Part shown: positions 42,831-52,306 of the stretch, piece by piece
How positions within the stretch are numbered: the stretch's first letter is position 1
Layout: each line of letters opens with the position of its first letter
Assembly (NCBI RefSeq): GCF_000217795.1
Contig: NC_015681.1
Location: 983,244-1,047,243, forward strand
Direction: 5' to 3'
Source: Thermodesulfatator indicus DSM 15286
Lineage (GTDB): Bacteria > Desulfobacterota > Thermodesulfobacteria > Thermodesulfobacteriales > Thermodesulfatatoraceae
Length of the DNA: 64,000 nt
Position numbers and translations under genes: made by a program
The notes under the pieces: generated by a model
The model's input: the letters and a program-made list of their open reading frames with translations, nothing else
Database searches by the model: none
Told to the model about the DNA's origin: nothing

Positions 42831-45179
42831 TTACCAAAAGTATTCTTTAGGATCATAGTTTTGAAGAAAATTAAGGGCATTTTGTTCGGGAAGGGGCCTA
42901 GAAAAATAAAAACCCTGGACTTCATCCACCCCTAACCCAGTAATAAAGGCTAATTGTTCCCTACTTTCTATTCCTTCAGCAATAACCCGTAAGTTAAGCC
43001 CTCGAGCCATAGAAACCATGGCCATTACCAGAGAAACCTGGTCTCTATCGTCAGGAACTTTAGCGATAAAAGACCGGTCAATTTTTATGTCTATGCCTTT
43101 TAAATCTTTCAAATAGCGAAAAGAAGAATAACCTGTGCCAAAATCATCTAGGGCCAGCTTAAAACCGTTTTCATAAAAAAGTTTGATATTTTTAACCGCT
43201 TGCGGCTCTAAAAGCAAACTTTCGGTAATCTCAAGTTCAAGAGCCTGCTTAGAAATAACATATTCTTCAAGCCATTGAAAAAGTTTTTGAGGAAACTTTT
43301 CACTTTTAAGCTGTATAGCACTTACATTTACTGAAACCCGTATTTCTGGAAAATTGTCTTCTAATTTTTTCAAAAACGCAAAAGCCATCTGGAAAATAAG
43401 GGGTTCCACCTCCAATATAAGCCCACTTTCTTCAAGCACTGGAATAAATTCAAGTGGTGACACAATCCCTCTCTCAGGATGTTTCCAGCGCAACAAGGCC
43501 TCAAAACCGGAGACTTTTCTATTTTGTAAGTCTATTCTTGGCTGATAAAAAAGAACAAATTCTTTTCGTTCAATGGCTCTTTCCACTTCTCCTAGCAGAT
43601 GAAACTTTTGTAAAATTTGCGGAGAGTGTTCAGGAGAATAAAATGCCAGACCCCCTTTTTCTTGGCGAAAAACTTTCTTTAAAGCTACGGAGGCCTTTTC
43701 GTAAACATCTAAGATATCTTCTCCATGCTCTGGATATAAAGCCACTCCTATACCTATTTCTAAACGCACATGGCTATCTCCCACAAAAAAAGGCTTTCTT
43801 AAAACTTCTCTTAAAGAGGAAACAAAACTTTTCAGGGCGGCAAGATCATTAAAAGTGGTAGCAATGGCGAACTCATCAGGCCCTGTGCGAGCTAAAAAGC
43901 CCCTGCCGTTTAGAAAATTTTTTAGGCGTGAAGCCAATTTTTTTAGAATTTTATCTCCGGTTGCATATCCTACCTGATGGTTAATCTCTGAAAAGTCTAT
44001 GATGTCCAACCGAAATAGAGCTATAGAGCTTTTTTGTTTTCTGGCTTTGCTTGCCAGGCTGGCCAACTCCATAATAAAGGCCTTTTCATTGGGAATCCCG
44101 GTGAGCTCATCTCTAAAAAGGGCCTCTTCAAGACGATCGCGCTGTCTTAAATGGCGTAGCCCCAGGCTTATATCTCTCCCTATTTCTAATAACAGATTAA
44201 TTTCATCAGAACGAAAGTAATTTGCTTCGGTATGATACACGAAAAGTCCGCCAATAACTCCTTCTTTTTCTAAGATAGGAACAATAGCTATAGAATTTAG
44301 GCCAAATGGCCTAATTTTATCAGCCCTTATTTGGTAAGCTTTGTCCTGGCAAACATCATTTATAATTACTGGATGGCCGCTTAAAAATTTTCGGGCATAC
44401 TCCTCAAGATCACTGCCCATAAACTCTTCCATTTGCCTGGGCAAAAGTTTCAAGTAAGGATGATTTTGGGGAAAGGCCCCTTTTAATTCAATCTTTTTGT
44501 TTTCTATCAAGCCTATCCAGGCCAGGCCGTAACCACCATCTCTAACCAAAATGTGACAGGCATTTTCAAATAATTCCTTCTCAGAAAGATTTTCTGGAAA
44601 AATTAGAAAATTTATCTCTCTAATCAGAGTTAAAAAACGATTTTTACGGGTTAGTTGTTCTACAGTTTTAAAGAGATTTTCAAATAAAAGGCTATAGAAT
44701 GCTTGAAAAAAATATGTGGCCAGGAGAGAAAAGAACCTACTAATAAGACAAAGATAGGAATCATTAAACCCTTTTTCTTTAAGCTCTTTAATAATAAAAA
44801 CTTTCAAATTTTCACAGAAACTCATCAATACTACCGGGTAAATTCCGTTTTCGAGATGTTTTGAGGCTACAAGGAAAAGTTTTGGCTGAAATACTGGATC
44901 AAATATTTCTTTGAAAGAAGACTCAAAAAAATTAAAGGCCTTTTCAAGGGTTTCGTTTTTCAATTCAAAGGAAACTAGTTTATTGTTTGAAGATGTTATC
45001 GAATCAAAAACTTCAAACCACCACTTTTTCAAGGGCAAAATATCCGGAATTTTTGCCAAAAATTCCTTTTCTTCCGGGCTAAATGTAAAGGCTTCTCCAG
45101 AAGTACAAGCAAAACATATCTTGCCTAATTTTTTTATATCCTCCAAATCTTTGTTTGTGATTATAGGTGCTTCTTGCAT
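42831..45179 (-). CDS. c-di-GMP signalling protein: globin-like sensor, GAF, degenerate GGDEF, EAL
   Basis: 782 residues. Residues ~1-180 are all helical with a possible proximal haem His (H108 in ASKHLENGIYP), resembling sensor globins; this is inference. A GAF domain is at ~185-345. The GGDEF domain (~355-515) has GPDEF at 433-437, so the cyclase signature is altered. The EAL domain (~525-775) has FEALLRWKHPERG (EAL 560-562), NVSAIQL, EITESLLL, LDDFGTGYSS and KIDRSFI, suggesting an active phosphodiesterase. No membrane segments. Transcribed alone. Confidence 0.85.
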   Translation of the reverse strand: MQEAPIITNKDLEDIKKLGKICFACTSGEAFTFSPEEKEFLAKIPDILPLKKWWFEVFDSITSSNNKLVSFELKNETLEKAFNFFESSFKEIFDPVFQPKLFLVASKHLENGIYPVVLMSFCENLKVFIIKELKEKGFNDSYLCLISRFFSLLATYFFQAFYSLLFENLFKTVEQLTRKNRFLTLIREINFLIFPENLSEKELFENACHILVRDGGYGLAWIGLIENKKIELKGAFPQNHPYLKLLPRQMEEFMGSDLEEYARKFLSGHPVIINDVCQDKAYQIRADKIRPFGLNSIAIVPILEKEGVIGGLFVYHTEANYFRSDEINLLLEIGRDISLGLRHLRQRDRLEEALFRDELTGIPNEKAFIMELASLASKARKQKSSIALFRLDIIDFSEINHQVGYATGDKILKKLASRLKNFLNGRGFLARTGPDEFAIATTFNDLAALKSFVSSLREVLRKPFFVGDSHVRLEIGIGVALYPEHGEDILDVYEKASVALKKVFRQEKGGLAFYSPEHSPQILQKFHLLGEVERAIERKEFVLFYQPRIDLQNRKVSGFEALLRWKHPERGIVSPLEFIPVLEESGLILEVEPLIFQMAFAFLKKLEDNFPEIRVSVNVSAIQLKSEKFPQKLFQWLEEYVISKQALELEITESLLLEPQAVKNIKLFYENGFKLALDDFGTGYSSFRYLKDLKGIDIKIDRSFIAKVPDDRDQVSLVMAMVSMARGLNLRVIAEGIESREQLAFITGLGVDEVQGFYFSRPLPEQNALNFLQNYDPKEYFW

Positions 45180-45866
45180 AAAGATTACCTCTTGATTCTA
45201 TGCTTTATGAAAAACCCTTAGCAAAAATGATTTACTAAGCTTATCCCTCACATATTTAGAGACCTTTGCAAAATATCTTATTCAAGAGACTGCTTCGCCC
45301 ATACGGGCTCGCAGTGACACCGGGAGAGAGTCATTGCGAGGCTGCGTCCCGCAGCCGAAGCAATCCCTGTCGCGAAGCGCTAAGCGCTGTGGCGATATAT
45401 TTTCTTTAATCTTGCAAAGATCTCATTTAAAAATTTAGCTGCTTAACTTTGTAAGAATACTTATCAACCGGATTAACAGTGTCTCTTTTTTTAAGATCGG
45501 CAGAGAAAAGAAAAGATTTAAATATATCTTATTTAAGAGACTGCTTCGCCCGTCCGGGCTCGCAGTGACTACATGGTGGTTGGCCGATGCCAATGGCTCC
45601 TGGTAGATGGCTGGTAGCGCAAGAGACCGCTTCGCTACGCTCGCAGTGACGGAATGGAAGCTGGCTCCTCGCCGTGACACCTTAAAAAGTCATTGCAAGC
45701 CCATCAGCTCCTTTCCCGTCATTGCGAACCACGAAGTGGCGAAGCAATCCCTGTCCAGAGCGCTAGCGAAGGGATCCCTGTCGCAAGGCGTCAGCAACCG
45801 AAACACCGAGACGAAAGTCTCGCCATGGCACTCAATCTATGTTTTCTGAATTTTGCCAAAGTCTAT
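45180..45866. repeat. Gap filled by MITE-like and palindromic repeat modules
   Basis: No gene. The element 45258-45425 is flanked by AGAGACCTTTGCAAAAT (45258-45274) and its inverted partner TTGCAAAGATCTC (45412-45424). Inside are GCCCATACGGGC (45298-45309) and GGCTGCGTCCCGCAGCC (45342-45358) palindromes. A second block (45535-45830) carries GCCCGTCCGGGC, 'ccgatgccaatggctcctgg' and repeated 'cattgcgaacc...gaagcaatccctgtc' units. Short ORFs here are translations of the repeats. Confidence 0.7.
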
Positions 45867-47573
45867 TTATTCTGTTTTTAAGGGCTTTTTTCCTCTAGCC
45901 GCGTCTTCTGAGACATCTCGGCTAAATAGAGCGTAATGTTTTCGGGCAAATTCTTCCAGGTGCTGTTGAATTTCTTCCTCGGGCACCAGATAAAGCCGCA
46001 TAATTCTAGCAAACATACTAAGAGCTACTACCAATTCTTCAGGGATTACTTCGTCTGCTCCTAGCTCAAGAAAATTTTTCATCTCAGCCGCATATCGTGT
46101 TCTAACCAATATGTAGATGTCAGGCTTAATATGTTTGGCAAGCCCTACAATCACCCGTGCTGACTTGCAATCTGGAATAGTGATGGCCAAGACCCTGGCC
46201 TTCTCAAGGCCCGCTTGGCGTAAAATATATTCGTAAGTAGCATCACCAAAAATAATGGGTTCCCCAGCAAGCTTTTCGCGGCGAACTGTTTCCGGGTTAA
46301 CTTCAATGATTACATAAGGAATTCCTACCTTCTTGGCAGCGGTGCGAAGGGCCATACCTGCCACCCCTAATCCAATAATTATCATGTGGTCTTCTAAAAC
46401 CAAGGGAGAGCTTTTTTCTTCCACAGAAGTTGGTAAATGTCGCTTGGCCAAAATTATAACAAACGGCGTTAGTAACATGGTGAGAATAGAAACCGATGAA
46501 AGCAGCTGAAAAGTGTCTAATTCCAAAAGATTGTACTTAAGGGCCTCTTGAGCCAATACAAATGAAAATTCTCCTATCTGGAAAAGGCTTACCCCCACCA
46601 AAAAAGCAATGTGAACTGGATAACGTAAAACATAACGCAATATACCAAAAATTATGCTGCTCTTTATTAGAAAAACAACGGCCGTGGCTCCGAGAATTAA
46701 CGGAAGATATTTCCAGAAAAGTCTAACATCAAAAAACATTCCTACAGAAACGAAGAAAACGCAAATTAACAAATCTTTAAAAGGTAAGATATTGGCCGTT
46801 GCTTGGTGGCTATAAGGGGAGCGCGCTAAAATAAAACCTGCCAGAAAGGCCCCTAGAGAAAGAGAAAGGCCTGCTTTATAAGCAGCCCAGGCTACAATTA
46901 AACAAAAGGTTAGAGTGGCCAATAGAAAAAGTTCTCGACTACGGGTACGAGCCACAAAATCCATAAAAAAACCCAATACCCAGCGACTCAATACGTAAGC
47001 TCCACCAAGAAGAATAAAAGTCTTTACCACTACAGAAAGAAGACTTAAATCGGCTTTAAGCTCTCCAGCCAGAAAAGGCACTAAAAGCATTAAAGGTACT
47101 ATAGCCATATCTTGAAAGAGAAGGATTCCCAAAGAGGCACGTCCATAAGGGGTTTCCATCTCTCCTTCTTCCTGGAGAAGAGATAAAACAATAGCCGTAC
47201 TACTCAAGGCCAGATAAGCTCCGAGAAAAAAAGAAACCGGAGCCGTAAGATCAAAAATAAGATAACCTAATAATCCTGTTATTAAAGCCGTAAGAGCGAT
47301 TTGTAGCCCGCCTCCTATCAGGGCTACTGTTTTTAAACGGGCAAGATGGGCCGGTGAAAACTCAAGACCTATGGTAAAAAGAAGCAAAACTACGCCTAGC
47401 TCAGCTAAAAAATGAACCGCCTCCTCAGCCTGAATCAAGTGAAGACCGTAAGGGCCTATCAGCGCGCCAGCGATAATAAAACTGATTATATTGGGAACCT
47501 TAAAGCGATGTCCAATCAGGCTGGCCACAAAAGCTGAGCCCAGAAGAATAATTACATCATTTAAAAGTACCAT
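45867..47573 (-). CDS. Kef-type cation/proton antiporter with TrkA-N domain
   Basis: 568 residues. About 12 membrane segments of the CPA2 family in the first ~380 residues, with GLEFSP and ALSSTAIV motifs. A cytosolic RCK/TrkA-N domain follows (IIGLGVAGMALRTAAKKVG, VIIEVNPETV, FGDATYEYIL). Likely a nucleotide-gated K+ or Na+ efflux/proton antiporter of the inner membrane. There is no KefC-type ancillary subunit nearby. Together with trkAH it adds to potassium handling. Confidence 0.88.
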   Translation of the reverse strand: MVLLNDVIILLGSAFVASLIGHRFKVPNIISFIIAGALIGPYGLHLIQAEEAVHFLAELGVVLLLFTIGLEFSPAHLARLKTVALIGGGLQIALTALITGLLGYLIFDLTAPVSFFLGAYLALSSTAIVLSLLQEEGEMETPYGRASLGILLFQDMAIVPLMLLVPFLAGELKADLSLLSVVVKTFILLGGAYVLSRWVLGFFMDFVARTRSRELFLLATLTFCLIVAWAAYKAGLSLSLGAFLAGFILARSPYSHQATANILPFKDLLICVFFVSVGMFFDVRLFWKYLPLILGATAVVFLIKSSIIFGILRYVLRYPVHIAFLVGVSLFQIGEFSFVLAQEALKYNLLELDTFQLLSSVSILTMLLTPFVIILAKRHLPTSVEEKSSPLVLEDHMIIIGLGVAGMALRTAAKKVGIPYVIIEVNPETVRREKLAGEPIIFGDATYEYILRQAGLEKARVLAITIPDCKSARVIVGLAKHIKPDIYILVRTRYAAEMKNFLELGADEVIPEELVVALSMFARIMRLYLVPEEEIQQHLEEFARKHYALFSRDVSEDAARGKKPLKTE

Positions 47574-47755
47574 TTTTCTTCACCTAAATTTTTTTGACGT
47601 AATGATTTGTTTGTTGATCAAGATGTTACTTGGGGCTCACCCCTCGCAAGGACTTTCCTTTCCTGTTATCGCATAGTTTACGTTGTTTACATATTATTAG
47701 ATCGCACCGACTTGCTCGCAATGGCACAAAAAACTCTTGGCCTTACCTTTCGCCA
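47574..47755. other. Short gap with degraded repeat
   Basis: Contains 'ggcgcaccccttgcaag'-like decay products of the dispersed modules ('gctcacccctcgcaagga', 'gacttgctcgcaatggca') and nothing else recognised. Confidence 0.35.
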
Positions 47756-48247
47756 TTAAAGTTTAGCCAGCTTGGCTAACCTTTGGCGGGCCTTTTTGGG
47801 TAGCTTCTTTCGATGTATTGGTTCAGGAAAAAGCTTCTCTCCCTTTATTTCCTCATAAAAGGCCGCTTCCATCTTGCCTAAAAAATCCCGCGAAGTTATA
47901 GAAATGGCGCCGTAGGTTTCCACATAGCTTCTTATAGCCCGGTCAGAAGTAACCACCACTATGCGCTCTTTTTCCTTAACCGCTCGTCTCTTTATGTAGT
48001 CGTCAGCGGTTTCTCCCTGGGCCGTAAAAATTACTTTTATGCCTTTTATAGATACCTCACTTCGCGGTTCAGCCCGGTCCCAGGCATCAAAAACTACGGT
48101 TATTCTGTGGCGCCTTATGCGCTGGTATTCTTGAAGCTGTTTGAGAAGAGCTTGGCGGGCTTCTTCTGGATTTTCTTTCATTAAAAAAGCTAGCTCTGGA
48201 ACCTGGTGCAAAAGGTTGTAGCCGTCTATTAAAAGATGTATAGCCAT
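47756..48247 (-). CDS. YacP-like NYN-domain RNase/RNA-binding protein
   Basis: 163 residues. NYN (PIN-like) acidic residues in LLIDGYNLLHQ, VVFDAWD, TADDYIKRRAV and VVTSDRAIRSY. The YacP/Rae1 branch includes a ribosome-dependent mRNA endonuclease. C-terminus is basic (KLPKKARQRLAKLAKL). Last gene of the parA-parB-yacP minus-strand operon; its ATG overlaps the parB stop by one base. Confidence 0.8.
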   Translation of the reverse strand: MAIHLLIDGYNLLHQVPELAFLMKENPEEARQALLKQLQEYQRIRRHRITVVFDAWDRAEPRSEVSIKGIKVIFTAQGETADDYIKRRAVKEKERIVVVTSDRAIRSYVETYGAISITSRDFLGKMEAAFYEEIKGEKLFPEPIHRKKLPKKARQRLAKLAKL

Positions 48248-49101
48248 TATCCCCTAAGTTTTTCTAGAAATGTTTCAAATTGTTCCGCGGAGTGAAACTC
48301 TATCACCAGCTTGCCCTTTTTGGCTCCCCAGGAAATTTTAACTTTAGCTCCGATAACTTCGGCAAGTTCCTGCTCAAGGGCCAAAATATTAGGATCTTTG
48401 GGTTTTTCTTTTTCCTGAGTAGCGGCCCCCTCCTTCAATTTTTTAACCAAGGCTTCGGTCTGGCGAACGGAAAGCCCGCGCTTTATTATCTCGTCTCTCA
48501 AGCGCCTGAGCAAAGTTTCGTTTTCTGCCAAACTTAAAAGCGCCCGGGCATGGCCAGCGGAAAGACGCTCTTCTAGAAGGTCTTCTTGAATGTAGTCTGG
48601 TAGCCTTAGAAGCCTTAAAGTGTTGGCAATAGCGGCTCGGCTCTTTCCCACTTTTTGGGCTACTTCCTCTTGTGTTAAGCCGAACTCTTCCATGAGACGC
48701 TGATATCCCCAGGCTTCTTCTATGGGGTTTAGGTCTTCTCGCTGCAAGTTTTCAATAAGCGCCAGCTCCAGGGCTTCCTGGGGTGTAAGTTCTTTTACAA
48801 TAACAGGAACTCGCTCAAGCCCTGCCAATCGAGCTGCCTGAAAACGCCTCTCTCCAGCTACGATTTCGTAAATTCCCGGAGTCACTTCCCGGGCAAGAAT
48901 AGGCTGAAGAAGCCCTTTCTCCTTAACCGAGGCTATCAGATCATCAAGGCCTTTGTCTTTTTGTATTCTTGGCTGATAAGGTGACGGCCTTAATGCCTCT
49001 ATAGGACACATGAAAATCTCAGCCGGGGTGTCTAATAAATCCTCGTCAGGCAAAAGGGCCTCTAGACCTCGCCCTAAACCTTTTTCTTTAGACTTTGCCA
49101 A
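48247..49101 (-). CDS. parB: Chromosome partitioning protein ParB
   Basis: 284 residues. N-terminal box PSPYQPR with the arginine-rich CTP-binding motif GERRFQAARLAG, then LIENLQREDLNPIEEA, the helix-turn-helix EVAQKVGKSRAAIANTLRLL and a C-terminal dimerisation domain. Binds parS, clamps on DNA using CTP and positions the origin. Overlaps parA by 14 bases. A perfect parS lies ~770 bases upstream. Confidence 0.95.
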   Translation of the reverse strand: MAKSKEKGLGRGLEALLPDEDLLDTPAEIFMCPIEALRPSPYQPRIQKDKGLDDLIASVKEKGLLQPILAREVTPGIYEIVAGERRFQAARLAGLERVPVIVKELTPQEALELALIENLQREDLNPIEEAWGYQRLMEEFGLTQEEVAQKVGKSRAAIANTLRLLRLPDYIQEDLLEERLSAGHARALLSLAENETLLRRLRDEIIKRGLSVRQTEALVKKLKEGAATQEKEKPKDPNILALEQELAEVIGAKVKISWGAKKGKLVIEFHSAEQFETFLEKLRG

Positions 49102-49861
49102 GTTTAGCCTCCCTTTTTAGTATTTCTTGCGCAAGCGTCATATAAGCCTTAGCTCCCCGTGAAGAAGCATCGTAGGCAAAAATAGGCTTTCCGTGGCTTG
49201 GGGCCTCGCTCAAACGTACATTTCGCGGAATAACCGTTTCAAACACTACCTGACCAAAATGCTTTCGCACTTCCTCCTCCACCTGTTTGGTGAGCCGGTT
49301 ACGCCCGTCGTACATGGTGAGGAGGATACCGTAAAGATAGAGCCGCGGGTTGAACCCTTTTTTGACTTTACGAACCGTGTTTATGAGAAGACTCAAACCT
49401 TCAAGGGCATAATATTCACATTGAAGGGGAATAAGCACTCCTTGAGCGGCTACCAGGGCATTTAAGGTAAGAATACCTAACGAAGGAGGGCAGTCTATAA
49501 TGATATATTTGTATTGCTCGGCAACATTGGCAATAATCTGAGCCAGAAGCCTTTCGCGACCTTCCCTGGCCGCCAGTTCCAGTTCACAGCCGATTAAATC
49601 AATGGTTGAGGGAAGGATTTTTAGCTTCGGATACCTCGTTTCATAGATGGCCTTTTCAGGAGCCAAGTCCCTTAAAAGGAGATCATAAAGATTAGGAGTC
49701 GCACCTCTTAAGCCTAGGCCACTTGAGGCGTTGGCCTGAGGGTCAATATCTAAAAGCAGTACTTCCTGGCCAAGAATGGCCAAAGCAGCGGCTAAATTTA
49801 GAGCTGTAGTAGTTTTCCCTACCCCGCCCTTCTGATTGGCTACGGCAATAATCCTAGACAT
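49088..49861 (-). CDS. parA: Chromosome partitioning ATPase ParA/Soj
   Basis: 257 residues. Deviant Walker A KGGVGKTT (10-17), LLLDIDPQANAS and IIDCPPSLGIL. The short N-terminus without a helix-turn-helix is the chromosomal Soj type. Works with ParB. Transcribed just after the cyclo-ligase gene, starting 3 bases after its stop. Confidence 0.95.
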   Translation of the reverse strand: MSRIIAVANQKGGVGKTTTALNLAAALAILGQEVLLLDIDPQANASSGLGLRGATPNLYDLLLRDLAPEKAIYETRYPKLKILPSTIDLIGCELELAAREGRERLLAQIIANVAEQYKYIIIDCPPSLGILTLNALVAAQGVLIPLQCEYYALEGLSLLINTVRKVKKGFNPRLYLYGILLTMYDGRNRLTKQVEEEVRKHFGQVVFETVIPRNVRLSEAPSHGKPIFAYDASSRGAKAYMTLAQEILKREAKLGKV

Positions 49862-49863
49862 TT

Positions 49864-50622
49864 TTACATTGTTTCACGTGAAACATTTTCTTTTTCCCAA
49901 AAACATTTTAACACAGGAATAGCTTTTAGCTTGTCTTCAGGAAGCGCTTCCCAGATAATACTTTGTGTAAAACGCTTAGGGCCTTCCGCCCAAATAACTT
50001 CTTCCGGCGTAACTATTATATCCACAGAAAAATCATGCTCTTCTAAAGGAACTTCATCAACTATTTGCAAAGGATGGACCGTGGTCAAAATAGGCGTTTC
50101 TGGATTAATCTTGCCAAAATGGGCAAGAATAGCTAGCTCAAGATCAGCAAAACCCCCTCCCTTGCCTAACCGCTCCCCACGGCGAGTCACGGCTACACAA
50201 CCGGTTATTACCAGGTCTATTTTTGGCATTTCTTCAGGAGACACCGGCTCCCCATATTTGAAAGCACCTTTTATAGTAGCCCCTTTTAAGGGATGAACTT
50301 TTAATTTTTGGGGATCAAGCCTAAGAAACGGTTTTGGGGCTTTCAACTTAGGAACGGCCATAAAAACAGTTTTTCCTTCAAGAAGGGCTTTGACCCTTAG
50401 GGGAAACTGAGGGCTATCAGGGTTGGCTTTAACGAAGCGAGCTCTTTTAAAGGCCTCTGTCTCGGCCGCTTTTTCGGCCGCTGCTTCCGCTCCCACAAAA
50501 TTGGGGATACGGCCAAAAGCTCCAGGAAAACGAGCTACGCCTCGTTCACTCAAAAGCTCCCATATTTTTTCGCGTAAAATCTTTTTCTCGTGTTTTATTT
50601 TTGCTAGAATTTCAGGTGTCAT
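49864..50622 (-). CDS. 5-formyltetrahydrofolate cyclo-ligase family protein
   Basis: 252 residues from the ATG at 50622 ([21 protein letters not shown]); the frame is open 30 codons further upstream, but that part is antisense to rlpA and not family-like. Motifs FMAVPKLK and [12 protein letters not shown] match the ATP/substrate site. Interconverts 5-formyl-THF and methenyl-THF. It is longer than the ~190-residue norm. The final codons (NVSRETM) encode a parS site, and its start codon overlaps that of rlpA. First gene of the par operon. Confidence 0.85.
   Translation of the reverse strand: MTPEILAKIKHEKKILREKIWELLSERGVARFPGAFGRIPNFVGAEAAAEKAAETEAFKRARFVKANPDSPQFPLRVKALLEGKTVFMAVPKLKAPKPFLRLDPQKLKVHPLKGATIKGAFKYGEPVSPEEMPKIDLVITGCVAVTRRGERLGKGGGFADLELAILAHFGKINPETPILTTVHPLQIVDEVPLEEHDFSVDIIVTPEEVIWAEGPKRFTQSIIWEALPEDKLKAIPVLKCFWEKENVSRETM
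49870..49885. promoter_or_regulatory. parS centromere site
   Basis: TGTTTCACGTGAAACA, a perfect 16-base match to the bacterial parS consensus and fully palindromic. It lies within the last codons of the cyclo-ligase gene, 9 bases upstream of parA, and suggests the window is within the origin-proximal part of the chromosome. Confidence 0.93.
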
Positions 50623-51328
50623 GCGATATTTGTTAGTAGTCGTCCTTTTTATAAGTTTGTTAGCCAGCTGTGCTCCGCCCCCACAGGTTAGCAAAAAGAT
50701 ATACCCTGGCAAAGTCCCTCCAACCCAAAAACCTTATCGTATCGGAGGAAAAGTTTATTATCCGCTACCTTCAGCCCAAGGCTATGTGGAAGTAGGTATT
50801 GCTTCCTGGTATGGCCCCAACTTTCACGGAAAAACTACCGCCAGTGGCGAGCGCTATAACATGTATGCCTATACGGCGGCCCATAAAGTGTTACCTATGG
50901 GGACCCGAGTCCTGGTTACTAACCTGGAAAACGGACGGCAGGTAATAGTGCGCATTAACGACCGCGGGCCTTTTGTAAAGGGGCGCATTATTGATTTAAG
51001 TTATGCCGCGGCTAAAGCTCTAGGTATACATCGCAAGGGAACAGCTTTGGTAAGAATTCAAGCTTTAGGCGAATCACCCAAAACCCATCTGGTATTCAAA
51101 GGGCGATATTACATCCAAGTAGGAGCCTTTTCTAGTTACGCCAACGCCGTAAGGTTAAAAGAGCGTCTGAGAAAAAATTTTTCAGTGGTCACTATTGTGC
51201 CGTTCACTAAAAACGGGAAAACTTTTTATCGCGTTCAGATATTCGTTGCTCGGGAGCTTCATCACGCCCAAAAAATCCTAGCCCGTCTTGAAAAAGAATT
51301 TCCACAGGCCTTTATTGTAGCCCGCTAG
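50621..51328 (+). CDS. rlpA: RlpA-family septal ring lytic transglycosylase, lipoprotein
   Basis: 235 residues from the ATG at 50621. Lipoprotein signal [10 protein letters not shown] then LLASC (lipidation at C17). Double-psi beta-barrel at ~45-130 with [28 protein letters not shown] and [10 protein letters not shown]-terminal SPOR domain (~160-235, [10 protein letters not shown]) that binds denuded peptidoglycan at the septum. Known RlpA cuts such glycans. It ends one base before the convergent dppF stop, and a 7-bp hairpin (51321-51341) spans both stop codons. Confidence 0.92.
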   Translation: MRYLLVVVLFISLLASCAPPPQVSKKIYPGKVPPTQKPYRIGGKVYYPLPSAQGYVEVGIASWYGPNFHGKTTASGERYNMYAYTAAHKVLPMGTRVLVTNLENGRQVIVRINDRGPFVKGRIIDLSYAAAKALGIHRKGTALVRIQALGESPKTHLVFKGRYYIQVGAFSSYANAVRLKERLRKNFSVVTIVPFTKNGKTFYRVQIFVARELHHAQKILARLEKEFPQAFIVAR

Positions 51329-51341
51329 CTAGTGTAGCGGG
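51321..51341. terminator. Hairpin across the convergent rlpA/dppF stops
   Basis: CCCGCTA (51321-51327), loop GCTAGTG, TAGCGGG (51335-51341). Both stop codons are inside it. No T-tract, so terminator function is uncertain. Confidence 0.35.
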
Positions 51342-52306
51342 TAGTGACAGGCTACTTTATGTCCTTTTCCTAAAAGTTCGGGAACAACTTTGCTGCATTT
51401 TTCCCTGGCCAAAGGACAACGCGGATGGAATTTACATCCAGGAGGTGGATACTTAGGATTAGGAATATCTCCTTTGACTTTCAGGTTAAAACGTTTTTCT
51501 TCGAAAGAAGGGATAGCTGATAGTAGGGCCGCAGTATAAGGATGCTTAGGCTTTTTGATTAAATCTTCCATGGGCCCTATCTCTACCATATTCCCCAAAT
51601 ACATAACCCCTAAGGTATTTGCAATTACTTTTGCTACTGAAAAATCATGAGCTATAAAAAGCATGCTCAATTGGAACTCTTTTTTAAACCATAACAATAA
51701 TTCTAATATAGATGCCCTGAGAGATAAGTCTATCATAGAGACGGCTTCGTCAGCTACGACAAACTTGGGCTGTAGAATCATGGCCCTAGCTATGACCACG
51801 CGCTGCCTCTGACCGCCTGATAGCTGATGGGGATATCTGGAAAAAAATACTTCTTCAGGTGTTAACCCCACTTTTTTTAGCATTTTTAAAGCCCTTACTT
51901 CGGCCTGGCCTTTAGTAATATGCCCTTGGTAATGGATAAGAAGGGGTTCCATTAAATGCTCGCCAATGGTCATTCTGGGATTTAAAGAGGCATAAGGGTC
52001 CTGAAAAATCATCTGAACATGTTGTCTAAGGCTTTTGTCTTTGAAGGCTTTTGTATCCTTTATTTCTTTCCCTTCAATGAAAATTCGACCCTCAGTAGGA
52101 GTTTCTAGGCCTACCAAAATTCTTCCCGTAGTCGATTTTCCACAACCACTTTCCCCAACCAAAGCTAACACTTCTCCTTTATCTATAGTAAAGCTTATTC
52201 CATCAACAGCTTTTAAATACTCTTTCTTTTTACGCCAAAAACCACTATGGCCTAACGGAAAATACTTCTTTAAGTTTTCTACCTTTACGACTTCTTTAGT
52301 TTCCAT
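51329..52306 (-). CDS. dppF: Dipeptide/oligopeptide ABC transporter ATPase, DppF/OppF-type
   Basis: 325 residues. Walker A GESGCGKST, signature LSGGQRQRV, Walker B KFVVADEAVS, with a C-terminal oligopeptide extension containing Cys-rich PPGCKFHPRCPLAREKC (4Fe-4S-type loop). ATPase partner to DppD. Walker B followed by ADEAVSMIDLSLR, where DEPTSALD is usual, is a mild departure that often marks the DppF/OppF chain. Last gene of dppABCDF. Confidence 0.9.
   Translation of the reverse strand: METKEVVKVENLKKYFPLGHSGFWRKKKEYLKAVDGISFTIDKGEVLALVGESGCGKSTTGRILVGLETPTEGRIFIEGKEIKDTKAFKDKSLRQHVQMIFQDPYASLNPRMTIGEHLMEPLLIHYQGHITKGQAEVRALKMLKKVGLTPEEVFFSRYPHQLSGGQRQRVVIARAMILQPKFVVADEAVSMIDLSLRASILELLLWFKKEFQLSMLFIAHDFSVAKVIANTLGVMYLGNMVEIGPMEDLIKKPKHPYTAALLSAIPSFEEKRFNLKVKGDIPNPKYPPPGCKFHPRCPLAREKCSKVVPELLGKGHKVACHYPLH

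Noticed and set aside
45607-45849. Short ORFs within the 45.2-45.9 kb and 61.8-62.1 kb repeats
   Set aside because: They are translations of dispersed repeat modules, with no ribosome-binding sites, and similar peptides appear wherever the repeats occur.
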